Made by a program: the position numbers and the translations under genes. A DNA stretch of 64,000 nucleotides from Bacteroidota bacterium (GTDB taxonomy: Bacteria; Bacteroidota; Bacteroidia; AKYH767-A; 2013-40CM-41-45), in NCBI GenBank assembly GCA_016720935.1, contig JADKJP010000003.1, positions 1-64,000 on the forward strand, in the 5' to 3' direction. The notes below the pieces were generated by a model, which saw only the letters and a program-made list of their open reading frames with translations, had not been told where the DNA came from and searched no databases. How positions within the stretch are numbered: position 1 is the first letter of the stretch; the number at the start of each line of letters is the position of its first letter. Positions 12,701 to 24,000 of this stretch are shown one piece after another.

Positions 12701-15700
12701 TGTACCGTCTCCAAAATTCCAGTAATAATTACTACCGGCCAGATTATTTCCGATAGAGAAAAAATGAACGCTGTCCGGATTGGAAACAGAATAGGAAATG
12801 AATTCAGCATCACATGATGGCGGAAAAGGAATAGCGGAAACGCTGTCGCACCAGATGGAAGTACAGGTTCCTGCGGAGGATGAATCATGCACCGTCAGAC
12901 AAACATAATACACTCCATCCTGTGCATACAAATGCCAGGGCTGGAAAGTATTCGAAAAAGTTCCATCTCCAAAATCCCAGGTGTATTGCGCACCTGCATT
13001 GTTATTGCCGGTCGGGAAAAAGTGAACACTGTCAGGATTGCTCATTGAATAATACGCAAATTGAGCATCACAGGAAGGAGGAGTCGGAACAGCATGTACA
13101 CTATCGCACCATGTGGAAGAACAAGTTCCTCCGGAAGTGGAATCATAAACCGTCAGACAAACATAGTATACTCCGTCCTGAGGGTACAAATGCCATGGGT
13201 TAACATTGGTTGAGAAAGTGCCATCTCCAAAACTCCAGGTGTAACTACTTCCGACAGGATTTGTTGCCGGCATGAAATGTACGCTGTCGGGATTTGTTCC
13301 AAGGTAATACGCAAACTGTGCATCACATTCCGGTGGAAGTGGCATTGCACGAACACTATCACACCAGGTGGAAGAACAGGTTCCTCCCGAAGTGGAATCG
13401 TATACAGTCAGACAGACATAGTACATGCCATCGTTTGCATACAAATGCCATGGATTTGATGAATTGGAAATATTCCCATCACCAAAATCCCAGTTATATA
13501 AACTTCCAATCGGATTCGCAGGTGAAATGAAATGTACACTATCGGGATTGTTGCTCAGGTAATAAGCGAACTGCGCGTCGCATGATGGTGGCAATGGCAT
13601 GGCGCGAACACTGTCGCACCATGTAGAACTGCAGGTTCCTCCTGAAGTGGAATCATATACAGTCAGACAAACATAATAAACTCCGTCCTGTGCGTAAAGA
13701 TGCCATGGATTTATTGCGGATGAGAAATTTCCATCACCAAAATTCCAGGTGTATGAACTTCCGACAGGATTTGTCGCAGGAATGAAATGAATACTATCGG
13801 CATTAGTTCTCGGATAATATGAAAACTGCGCATCACATTGTGGTGGAGGAGGAACAGCATGAACACTGTCACACCATGTTTGTGTGCAGGTTCCATAAGC
13901 TGTGGAATCATAAACCGTCAGACAAACTAGATAAACACCCGGATTATCATATTGATGCCAGGGATTGCTTGTGCCATCAAATGAACCGTCACCGAAGTCC
14001 CAGAAATAAGTCGAACCAACCGGATTCGATGGAGCTATGAAATGAACACTGTCCGGATTATTTAAATAGTAGGAAGAGAATTGAGCATCACACTCTGGCG
14101 CAGCGTGAATAGCACGAACGCTGTCACAGAATGTTGCAGTACATGTTCCGCCGGAAGTAGAATCGTATACTGTCAGGCATGCAAAGTAAACCCCATCCTG
14201 CGCATAAGCATGCCATGGGTTAGTACTTGTAGAATAATTTCCGTCACCAAAATTCCAGGTGAATTGCGCGCCGTAAAGATTGGTTCCAACCGTGAAAAAA
14301 TGTACACTATCCGCATTGCTGGTTGAATTGTAATAGGAAAACTCCGCTTCACATGCCGGTGGCCCGGGAATCGCACGCACACTATCGCACCAGGTTGAGG
14401 AACAGGTTCCGCCGGAAGTGGAATCGTAAACAGACAAACACACATAGTAAACTCCATCCTGAGAATACAAATGCCATGGATTGATACTTTGACTAAACGC
14501 AGAAAAAATGAACACTGTCAGGATTCACTCCCGGATAATAAGAAAATGTCGCGTCACATTCAGGCGGTGGCGGTACTGCATGAACACTATCGCACCATGA
14601 GGAACTACATGAACCTCCTGCATTAGAATTTGATACAGTCAGACAAACAAAGTAAGTTCCATCCTGAGCATAGTAATGCCATGGATTACTTCCTCCGGAA
14701 TTATTTCCATCACCAAAACTCCAAGTATATGTTGCGCCTGTTGGATTTGCAGGAGCGAAAAAATGTACCGAGTCAGGATTTATGGAAACATAATATGCAA
14801 AATTTGCATCACACACAGGTGGTTCAGGAATTGCGCGTACGCTGTCACACCAGGTAGAAGAACAGGATCCTGATGAATTGGAATTTTGCACTGTCAGGCA
14901 GACAAAGTACATTCCATTTTGCGCGTATTGATGCCATGGATACTGAGCGGTGGAAGTGCCACCGTCACCAAAGTTCCAGGAGTAAGTAGCTCCTGCAGTA
15001 TTGACAGGAGGATAAAAATGAACACTGTCTGCATTTGCTGTAGGATAGTAAGCGAATTCAGCATCACAAACCGGTGGTTGTGGAACAGCGTGAACACTAT
15101 CACACCAGGTATTGGAACAACTTCCTCCTGCAGTAGTATTTTGAACCGTCAGGCAAACGAAATAAACTCCATCCTGCGCATACAAATGCCATGGATTGGC
15201 GGCAGAGGATGTGTTGCCATCACCAAAATCCCAGTTGTATTGAGTTCCGCTCTGGTTATTTGCCGAAGATAATAAATGCACACTATCCGGATTACTTAAG
15301 GAATAATATCCGAACTCCGCATCACAAACCGGAGCTTGAGGAATTGCATGAACGCTGTCACACCATGTGGTAGTACAGAACCCTCCTGCAGTAGTAAGCT
15401 GAACGGTCAGGCAAGCATAATAAATTCCATCCTGAGGATAGAGATGCCACAGGCATAGTATGTTCCATCCTGTGCATATTCATGCCATGGATTACTACTT
15501 GACGAATGAGCTCCGTCACCAAAACTCCAGGAGAATTGAGCACCCGAAAGATTCGTACCAATAGAGAAAAAATGTACACTATCCGGATTGCTGGTTGAAG
15601 TATTATAAGAAAACTCCGCTTCGCATGTCGGAGGAGGTGGAATCGCCCGCGCACTATCACACCATGTTGAGGAACAGGTTCCGCCGGAAGTGGAATCGTA

Positions 15701-17236
15701 AACAGATAAGCACACATAATAGACACCATCCTGCGCATACAAGTGCCATGGATTGGTGCTTTGGCTATGCGCCCCATCTCCGAAATTCCAGGAATATTGT
15801 GTTCCTGACAGATTATTTCCCAAAGAGAAAAAATGAACGCTGTCAGGATTGCTGCTTGCAAAATATGAAAATGTCGCGTCACAATCCGGTGGAGGCTGTA
15901 CAGCATGAATACTGTCGCACCATGTGGAGCTGCATGATCCTCCTGCTGTTGAATTGGCAACAGTCAGACAAACAAAATATGTTCCATCCTGAGCATAGTA
16001 ATGCCATGGGTTGGTTCCGCTGGAAAAATTTCCATCACCAAAACTCCAGGTAAATGTTGCGCCCGTTTGATTCGCCGGCGCGAAAAAATGCACGGAGTCA
16101 GGATTCACAGAAACATAAGAGGCAAAATTTGCATCACACACAGGTGGTTCAGGAATTGCACGTACACTGTCACACCAGGAGGAAGAACAGGATCCGGATA
16201 AATTGGAATTTTGAACCGTCAAACAAACAAAGTACATTCCATTTTGTGTGTAATGATGCCATGGATATTGTGCTGTGGAACTTCCTCCGTCACCAAAGTT
16301 CCAGGAGTAACTTGCTCCGGCATCATTAGCAGGAGGATAAAAATGTACACTGTCCGCTGCAGTTGTAGGATAATATGCGAATTCTGCATTACACACCGGC
16401 GGTGGTGGAATAGCGTGAACACTGTCGCACCAGGTATTTGAACAGCTTCCACCAGCGGTTGTATTTTGAACAGACAGACACACAAAATAAATTCCATCCT
16501 GAGCATACAAATGCCATGGATTGGCAGCGGTGGATGTATTTCCATCTCCGAAATCCCAGCTGTATTGAGTTCCACTTTGGTTATTTGCGGATGAAATGAA
16601 ATGCACACTATCGGGATTGCTAAGAGTATAATATCCGAATTGCGCATCACAAACCGGTGGTTGCGGTACAGCATGAACACTGTCGCACCATGTTGTAGAA
16701 CAAGATCCGCCGGCAGTTGTAGTCTGAACAGTCAGACAAGCATAGTAAGTTCCGTTTTGCGGGTACAAATGCCAGGGATTAGATGCTGCTGATGTAACGC
16801 CATCACCAAAATCCCAATGATAAGTAGCGCCGGGAAGATTATTTCCGGTTGCAATAAAATGAATGCTGTCAGGATTACTGATGGAATAATATGAAAACTG
16901 CGCATCACAAACAGGAGGAGGAGGAATCGCATAAGCGCTGTCACACCAGGTATCGGTACAACTTCCACTGGCAATGGAATCATAAACGGTCAGACAAACA
17001 TAATACACTCCATCCTGTGCATAGAGATGCCATGGACTTTGGTCCGTTGAAAAAGTTCCGTCTCCAAAACTCCAGGTATAATGCGTTCCGGCAAGGTTTC
17101 CTCCGGAAGGAACAAAATGCAAACTGTCCGGATTACTGAAAAAGTAACTTCCGAACTGTGCATCGCAAACCGGTTGTGAATAAGTGTTGAAACTGAAAAA
17201 TAAAATTCCTGTGAATAAAAGCGTTTTGATCTTCAT
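9747..17236 (-). CDS. Giant PKD-repeat surface protein with T9SS sorting domain (seven frame breaks)
   Basis: A signal peptide (MKIKTLLFTGILFFSFNTYSQ) begins at 17236. About 28 tandem units of roughly 80-90 residues follow. Each contains C(D/E)AxF, NPDSVHF, Y.W.FGDG, NPWHLYAQDGVYYVCLTV and a CxxxxCDSV cysteine pair. The FGDG core is the PKD-domain hallmark, an Ig-like fold common in extracellular adhesins. The two or three conserved cysteines per unit suggest disulfides. The C-terminus (9747-9990) is a type A T9SS sorting domain (YPNPVRVSG..., RTGRLVYKK, REGVYYVEVL). The full frame would be about 2,500 residues. Frame breaks lie near 15455, 14510, 12272, 11815, 10760, 10475 and 10160. The first two look like deletions or joins between similar units; the others are small indels. 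Repeat collapse during assembly is as likely as real decay. A start at 17275 is possible, but 17236 gives the cleaner signal peptide. Likely role: a T9SS-exported, surface-anchored or released adhesin-like fibre. Confidence 0.85.
10020..17180 (-). repeat. About 28 tandem PKD coding units of roughly 255 bp
   Basis: The coding repeats are about 240-270 bp each. On the plus strand they show recurring words such as CTGTCACACCA, TGCCATGGATT and CCATCACCAAA. Similarity between neighbours varies. Units 3-7 resemble units 8-12 more than they resemble their own neighbours, so a five-unit block was duplicated. Such repeats invite recombination and mis-assembly. Confidence 0.88.
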
Positions 17237-17843
17237 CAACAATGGAAGATCCTTCAACTGCAGCGTCACCTTCATTTCAATTCAAAATAGTCTTCTCAAA
17301 ATGGTAATAGAGAAGGGATTAAAACAGTCTCAATTGTAAAGAAATTCCCTCCGCAGGTAAATAACAAAGGTCATCTAAATTAATATATTGAAAATCAGCA
17401 AATTAACTATTAACCAGTTTATTTTTGCTTAAAATCATTGTTTCATTTTGAAAACCAGGAATATGAGAAGGTAAAAAATGCCTGAAATGCCTGATAATAC
17501 AGGGCTTTCGGACACACCAGTCGCTGATAAATTGAATCAGCCGTGAAGGAAAAATTTTGGATACTTTAAACCGGTATATGCATCATTTTCATTCGGACTA
17601 TTCAGGCTTTTAATAGTTATTAATCTGAAGTAACATTGTGAATCCTTCTTTCTTAAGCATTAACAGGTTGAAAAATTATCAATTATAAAAGTGTCGGGAA
17701 ATGGTATTCAATCTCCTGAGATAATGAATCAAGAACCAACTTTCATCTATTACATTTGCATAAGGGTCGATGATCCTGAATACAGAATGAAGTGATGAAA
17801 GCATATTCAGAAAGAAAAAATCCTTAATAATTGAAGAATAGGA

Positions 17844-17996
17844 AATTGATGATTTTAGATTTCTGATTGAAGATTTATTCATTCAAAATCTAAACATCAT
17901 TTATCATTTATTCTCAATAAACTATCTAAAATCTGCATTCAACAATCTTCAATCCAAAATCTTCAATCCAAAATCTACAATCAGCAATCATTAATT
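17844..17996. repeat. Facing 7-nt arrays: GATTNNN followed by NNNAATC
   Basis: GATT recurs at 17851, 17858, 17865 and 17872, exactly every 7 bases. From about 17895 the complementary pattern runs in 7-base steps, with AATC at 17930, 17944, 17951, 17958, 17965, 17972, 17979 and 17986, and near-matches before that. The two halves are reverse complements in pattern and could fold back on each other. The array stops four bases before the purN start codon. The rest of the 17237-17999 gap (about 760 bases) is AT-rich with no gene I would support. Confidence 0.75.
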
Positions 17997-17999
17997 CAA

Positions 18000-18572
18000 A
18001 TGCCACGTCTCGCCATTTTTGCATCAGGATCCGGAACCAATGCGGAAGCAATCATCCGGCATTTTAAAAATTCAACAACTCATTCCGTCACCAGGGTGTA
18101 TTGCAACAAGCCGGATGCGGGAGTCATTTCCAGAGCCGATAAGCTTGGAGTCCCTTGTCTGGTTTTTGATAAAACGGAATTTCAAAATGGCGGTAAAATT
18201 CTGAATCAATTAAAAGAAGATAAAACAGATGCCATTGCTTTGGCCGGATTTCTTTGGCTCGTTCCGGATTATTTGATTCATGCTTTTCCGGGACACATTT
18301 TCAATATTCATCCTGCCTTATTGCCTGAATTTGGCGGTAAGGGGTTTTATGGATCAAAAGTTCACCAGGCTGTACTGGAATCCGGCAAGCCCATTTCCGG
18401 TATCACCATACATGAAGTGAACGAAAAATTTGACGAAGGGAAAATTCTGTTCCAGGCAGCTTGTTATTGTTCTCCGGATGACACTCCCGATTCCTTGGCA
18501 AATAAAATCCATCAGCTCGAACACAAATATTATCCGGTTGTTCTGGAGAAAATTCTGCAAGAAAAAGATTGA
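18000..18572 (+). CDS. purN: Phosphoribosylglycinamide formyltransferase (PurN)
   Basis: PurN transfers a formyl group from 10-formyltetrahydrofolate to glycinamide ribonucleotide, the third step of de novo purine synthesis in the cytoplasm. The 190-residue length is normal for the family. The N-terminal ASGSGTNAEAII loop binds the phosphoribosyl group. The catalytic triad of the family is visible as Asn and His in NIHPALLPEFGGKGFYG and Asp in KFDEGKILFQ. The ATG at 18000 directly precedes PRLAIFASGSG, so the start is secure. It is followed at once by a convergent gene and stands alone rather than in a pur operon. A 7-nt repeat array occupies its leader and ends four bases before the ATG. Confidence 0.96.
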   Translation: MPRLAIFASGSGTNAEAIIRHFKNSTTHSVTRVYCNKPDAGVISRADKLGVPCLVFDKTEFQNGGKILNQLKEDKTDAIALAGFLWLVPDYLIHAFPGHIFNIHPALLPEFGGKGFYGSKVHQAVLESGKPISGITIHEVNEKFDEGKILFQAACYCSPDDTPDSLANKIHQLEHKYYPVVLEKILQEKD

Positions 18573-18601
18573 AAAGATGTGCACGCTTCAGCATTCACCC
18601 T

Positions 18602-19540
18602 TCACTTTTTAAAGAGCATTTCGCCCTTCTTTTCCAGCCACACCTCATTAAGACTATCAAGAAAAATTTTCGCACCTGATTTGTTCAGATGATCCGGGTC
18701 GCTAAAGAGTGAGTCCGGAAATTGAAAACGATTGCCGTTTTTGTAAATCAGGTTTTCCGAAACAGTAAAATCCCTGAGCGCCAGACGGGAGGATTCTATC
18801 GATGCGCTGTCCCTGTAATGCAGGTAACTCGCGGATTTTGGAGAAGTAAATAAAAGCACATTAATTCCGGAAGCCTTAGCGGTTTCGACAATTTGCTTGA
18901 GCAAGAAAATATTTTTTGGGATCAGTTTTTTTGAAAAACGGGTGATGGAATTTTCTTTTGCCCTCTGTCTGCTTTGCTGATCCATACTTCCGGGTTGGAA
19001 AAACCCTTGCAACATGGGCTTGAGATCGCTGGGTTGATTTCTTTTGTTGACGAGATAACTGATGTCCCTGTTGGTCCGGAAGAAATTGCTGGACGCAAGC
19101 AAGCGATCAAAACGGGAATCTTCATCAAGAGTATCAGTATACCGGAATAATGCGCGGTTAATGTATTCAAGTTTGAAAAAAGTCTGGTTGTAACCGAGTA
19201 ATTCCTCATCGACACCAATACACAACGTTTTTAATCGCGGCATCTGTTCTTTGTATTTTTTCAAAAGCACCGCGCTCCAGAATAAGTCCATTCCGCCATA
19301 GGCAAAGGAAGCGGAGGAAGGCTGTAAATGCAGCGTATCATATTCGGCTACCAGAGGAATCGTGTGTGAATTTCCTAGCCAGAGAATTTCCGCATCGGAT
19401 TTCTTTTTCTGAAATTGTTCCATGAGTATATCCGCCTGAGTACGATATGACGCATATTTCCATTCCAGGAATCCCGTCAGCAGCACCAGGAAAACCAGCA
19501 GTGCGGCTATTTCAAGAAATAATTTTCCGGCAGTTTTCAT
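18602..19540 (-). CDS. Membrane-anchored SGNH/DHHW-like protein, partner of the MBOAT acyltransferase
   Basis: The protein is about 312 residues with one N-terminal membrane segment (LFLEIAALLVFLVLLTGFL) and a periplasmic body. WLGNSHTIPL near the start of the body resembles the nucleophile/oxyanion motif of SGNH-fold proteins. Proteins of this kind pair with AlgI-type membrane O-acyltransferases to transfer acyl groups to exported polysaccharides, as AlgJ/AlgX or DltD do. I chose the ATG at 19540 because it lies one base after the stop of the MBOAT gene, a coupled operon arrangement; a longer start at 19585 would overlap. The acceptor polymer is unknown. The assignment is by context and motif, not by a full domain match. 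Confidence 0.68.
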   Translation of the reverse strand: MKTAGKLFLEIAALLVFLVLLTGFLEWKYASYRTQADILMEQFQKKKSDAEILWLGNSHTIPLVAEYDTLHLQPSSASFAYGGMDLFWSAVLLKKYKEQMPRLKTLCIGVDEELLGYNQTFFKLEYINRALFRYTDTLDEDSRFDRLLASSNFFRTNRDISYLVNKRNQPSDLKPMLQGFFQPGSMDQQSRQRAKENSITRFSKKLIPKNIFLLKQIVETAKASGINVLLFTSPKSASYLHYRDSASIESSRLALRDFTVSENLIYKNGNRFQFPDSLFSDPDHLNKSGAKIFLDSLNEVWLEKKGEMLFKK

Positions 19541-19541
19541 A

Positions 19542-20947
19542 TCAGAACTGGAAATAGATAAATGTTTGTTCTTCAAAAACTCCAAGGAGCAGTATTGCTG
19601 TCACAAGCAACACATTCACGGTATATCGATAAACCCGCTGACTGGGAAAGAGATTCATTACAATTCTTTTTTTACCTGTAAAATCCGCTGCTTCTATTCC
19701 GATAAGCAAACCCACAAGTACAAAATTGATGACAAAGCTCAAACCGGAAATTTGCGGCACACCGATCAAGCCGGATTGAAATTTGAACAGATGTGTTATA
19801 ATATACATCGCATCTCCAAAACCGGAAGCGCGAAAGAAAATCCAGGCGAAGGTGACACCGGTAAATGTCAGGATGATCCGGAAGGGTTTGTGTTTTGTTT
19901 TTTCCCTGTGAAAAAGCCTTTCCAGGATCACATAAATTCCATGCAAGACCCCCCAGATCACAAATGTCCAGGAAGCTCCATGCCATAAACCGCTCAATGA
20001 AAAGGCAACCAGTATATTGAACATGAACGTAGCTATGCCCAAACGGTTACCGCCTAGCGGGATATATACATAATCTCTGAACCATCCCGAAAGTGTAATA
20101 TGCCAGCGTGTCCAGAATTCACGGAAGGATGCACTGAAATAAGGGTAACTGAAATTTTCCATCAGCTTAAATCCCATCACATTGGCTGAGCCGATGGCGA
20201 TGTCGCAGTATCCGCTGAAGTCACAATAGATTTGTATCGAAAACAAGAGTGTAGCCCAGATCAGGGGCCAGCCGCTGAAATGTTCAGGGTTCTGGTAAAC
20301 AGCATCAACGTACACCGACAAGCGATCCGCGATCACCATTTTCTTAAATAAGCCCCATAGTATTCTTCTTAATCCCGCACTGACTCTGTCGTAGTCGAAG
20401 GAATAATTCTCACGAAACTGGTGCAATAAATTTTGTGGCCGTTCAATCGGACCTGCAACCAGCTGAGGGTAAAACATGACATACAAAGCATAAATACCCA
20501 AATGCCTTTCCGCCTTTTGTCTGCCTTTGTAAATTTCTATCGTGTAACTCATGGCCTGAAATGTGTGGAAGCTCAAGCCGACAGGCAAGAGCATTTCCAG
20601 TACAGGCATATGGAAATCGGTTCCCGTGAATGCCAATAAGAAGGACAAATTCGCGTTAAAAAATTATAGTACTTAAACAGCACGAGTACACCAACGTTAG
20701 CGATGATACTCATGACGAGCAATAGTTTCTTTCGCCTTTGATTTGTATTTCGTTCGATCAGGATTCCCGCGACATAATCCACTGCTATTGTAAAAAACAG
20801 GATGAGGATGTAAACAGGCCGGAAGTACATGTAGAAAACACAACTGGCGACCAATAACCAGCTCCAGCGCCAACGAACGTTCAGCAGGAAATAACCGATC
20901 GTTACAATCGGAAAAAAAATGGCGAAGGCGAGGGAGTTAAAAAGCAT
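19542..20947 (-). CDS. AlgI-type MBOAT membrane O-acyltransferase (one frameshift)
   Basis: This is a polytopic inner-membrane O-acyltransferase of the MBOAT family that would hand acyl groups across the membrane to a polysaccharide or similar acceptor. The N-terminal part (20947-20650) contains RWSWLLVASCVFYMYFRP and VLVLFKYYNF. The rest carries PVGLSFHTFQAMSYTIEIY, FPQLVAGPI-like YPQLVAGPIERPQNLL, REFWTRWHITLSGWFRDY, and the catalytic His in LSGLWHGASW. The total would be about 468 residues, the normal AlgI length. The frame breaks at an A6 run (20658-20663). Adding one base gives YYNFFNANLSFLL and restores the whole protein, so I treat it as one gene with a probable base-count error. The downstream SGNH-like gene follows after one base. 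Confidence 0.88.
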
Positions 20948-20971
20948 GAGAAATTAATGCAAAAAAACGAA

Positions 20972-20979
20972 TAGTTTTG
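20972..20979 (+). promoter_or_regulatory. Candidate Bacteroidetes -7 element (TAGTTTTG)
   Basis: TAGTTTTG matches the Bacteroidetes sigma-ABfr -7 consensus TAnnTTTG and lies about 107 bases upstream of the histidine kinase ATG. No clear -33 TTG box was confirmed, so this is tentative. Confidence 0.3.
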
Positions 20980-21085
20980 ACGTGACAAGGGTATTCTTGT
21001 TTCTTTCCACAGGAATAATGATTTTCAGCTTTTAGAGCCATTGAATTGCAACCTTGCCTCTGCAAAAGCGTATTGTCCTGATTGC

Positions 21086-24000
21086 ATGAATTCACCGGTC
21101 CGGGAAAAAAATAAACTGCCGATTATCCTCCTGATTTCGGCCCTGCTGCTCTTCTTTGCAGCGGAATTTTCCCATTTACCCTTTCAACAGAATGATGAGA
21201 AATTAATCCGGCATTCAGAATCCCTTCTCAATTCCCTTGATCAGCAAATGGGGGAGGGACTTGACAAGATTTTTTCATTCACCAATGAAAGCAGTTTGCA
21301 TGATTTCTTCATGCACAGCGGTCTGGAAACCCGGGGAATCAGTTATTATTTTTTTCACAGGGATTCTTTGCTGCGCTGGTCAGATAACCAGCCGGTACTT
21401 TCAGAGAACTTATTGGATGTTGTTCATGATCATGCAATGCTTCATTTGGCAAATGGCTGGTTCTATTGTCGTACGAATACCCGTGGAGATACAACACTTC
21501 TTTCATTGTTGCTGGTAAGAAATGAATTTGCTTACGAGAATACTTATCTCCGCAATACATTCAACTCCGCTTTAGGATTGCCGGAAGATTCACGTATCAG
21601 CACTTCAGAAGGGTTGCCTTTTCATGGCCCGGATGGAAAAGTGTTGTGTAACATCATTCCGGATAGTTCGACCGGAATCAGCATCACCAGTTCCTGGCTC
21701 TACACGGTTTCAGGATTGTTCTTTTTGATGGGCGTTTATTTTCTTGGACTAAATCTGTTCAGAAAAAGGAAATGGCAGGGTTTCACGCTCCTTGCAATAG
21801 TGCTTTTGGGAAGGATCGCTATGATCGTTTTCAAATTTCCGGAAGTACTCTACAACACTGATTTGTTTAGTCCAAGGAATTATGCATCGTCGTTTCTTTT
21901 TAATTCACTTGGTGATCTTCTGATCAATGCATGTCTTGTCACAACATTTTCCTATTTGTTTTTTACACTCAGCAGGAAAAGAAATCCGGATGCAAATGGC
22001 AGACAGTACTTGCTGCCGGCATTGGCAATCTTTCTGGTATTATCAGGAATTGGAATTCATCTTTTCATACACGGACTGGTCATTAACAGCCGCATTTCTT
22101 TTGACCTGAGTAATCTGTCTGAACTTGGAATCTATACTGCCCTCGCTTTCTTTTGTATCGCTTTGTTGCTCGTTGCTTTCTATCTCTTCCTGAGCGCGGC
22201 ACTCACGTTTTACAATGGATTTAAACCACGCTTCAAACATGTCCTCAGCGTATTGTTTATTTCTTCCATCTATGTTTCGATAACAATATGGCAGCTCAAT
22301 ATTCGGAAAGAGGAGGAAAGCAGAAAGCTTCTTGCGCAAAAAGTAGACGAACGTCAGGATCATGTCGCTGAATATCTTTTTGATGAAGCCGCGGAAAAAA
22401 TCTCTGCGGATACTCAAATTGTCAGTGCTTTCAATGCTGTTCCTATTGCATCGGAGCTTATCAGAAATCGGCTGACGACTACTTACCTGACCGGCTACCT
22501 CGGAAAATTCGACAATAGCATTTCAGTTTTTGATGCCGCAGGGTTGGCAGTGGATTCATCAGATAATTCAATTCCACTTTCATATTACAAACAACGTACA
22601 GATTCATACGGTAAAGCAACTTCTTCCGGAAAATTATTTTACATGCCCAATGAATCCGGGCGATTGTCTTATCTCGCGATTGTACCGGTTCAGAATGTCG
22701 TTCATTCCGGCACCATCGTCATTCAGTTAAACGCCAAATTTTTCCAATCGGAAGAAGGTTTTCCCGAGCTTTTCATGAGCGGGAAGTACAAAGAAAATTC
22801 CGGCTTGCGGGATTATTCATTCGCACGTTACTCCAAAGGATCTCTGATCTATGAATATGGTTCTTTCGCGTATTCATTTTCAGATAAAATATTTAATCAA
22901 TTTGGGGATGATTATTCCTTTGTCAATTTCGAAGGATACAGTCACCTCGTGTTCAGGGTGGGACCGGGCGCTTTTATTGTCGTCAGTAAACCTGCGGAGA
23001 CTGCAGTGTATGTACTCACTTTGTTCAGCTGGGTATTCGCATTCTTTTCGATTGTGTGTTCTTTGCTCTACCTGCTCTATCAGGTATTGTCGGGCCGAAA
23101 ACGTATTGAGGTCAGTCTGACTTTACGGATTCAACTGGCGGTAGTCCTGATGGTCGTATTGTCTTTTGTTTTAATTGGTACCGGTACAGTTTTTTATATT
23201 TTCAAAAAATACAATGCGGATCAGAATAAAAGCATCAGCGAACAGGTGAACGGACTATGGTTCCTCACCGGTGACATTCTCGGTTCTCAAACAAAGCTCT
23301 CCACAGTTTCTCCGGAGTCTTTGTATCCTCAGCTGAATACACTGGTGAATAATCTCAATCTTGATTTTAATCTCTACGATGAAAAGGGTTCCTTGTATTA
23401 TTCTTCCCAGCCCAAAATATTTGAACAAAATATTATTTCAAGAAGAATGAATCCGGAAGCATTTTTTGAAATGCAGCAGGAAGGAAAAACCCAGTACATC
23501 CATCCCGAAAACGCGGGGAAATTGAAATACGTTTCCGCTTACGCTCCTTTTACAGATGTACACGGAAATATCATCGCCTATCTCAATCTTCCTTATTTTG
23601 AAAAGCAAAATGACCTGAATAAAGAGATCTCCGGATTTTTATCCGCGTTGATCAATATTTACGTTTTGCTTTTTGCACTTGCCTTGCTCGTAACACTCTT
23701 CATTTCTTCCAGAATTACACAACCTTTGTTGCTGATCCAGGAAAAGCTGGCCGGAATACGTTTGGGTAAACGGAACGAACCCATCGAGTATTCACGGAAA
23801 GATGAAATCGGACAGCTCGTCAGGGAATACAACCGGATGATTGATGAACTCAGTGCCAGTGCTGATAAACTCGCGCAAAGTGAACGTGAAAGTGCATGGC
23901 GTGAAATGGCGAAGCAGGTCGCTCACGAGATTAAGAATCCGCTCACTCCGATGAAGCTTTCCGTTCAGCATGTACAGATGGCCTGGAAAGAAAACCGTCC

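Noticed and set aside
12880..13203. Several plus-strand open frames across the PKD array rich in His, Cys and Ser
   Set aside because: They recur at the same phase in every unit and are mirror frames of the repeats, not genes.
17679..17882. 67-codon minus-strand frame in the gap before purN
   Set aside because: AT-rich, no domain, and its 3' end lies in the 7-nt array; no coding character.
22043..22417. 124-codon minus-strand frame inside the NtrY-like kinase gene
   Set aside because: Shadow of a well-supported kinase on the other strand.
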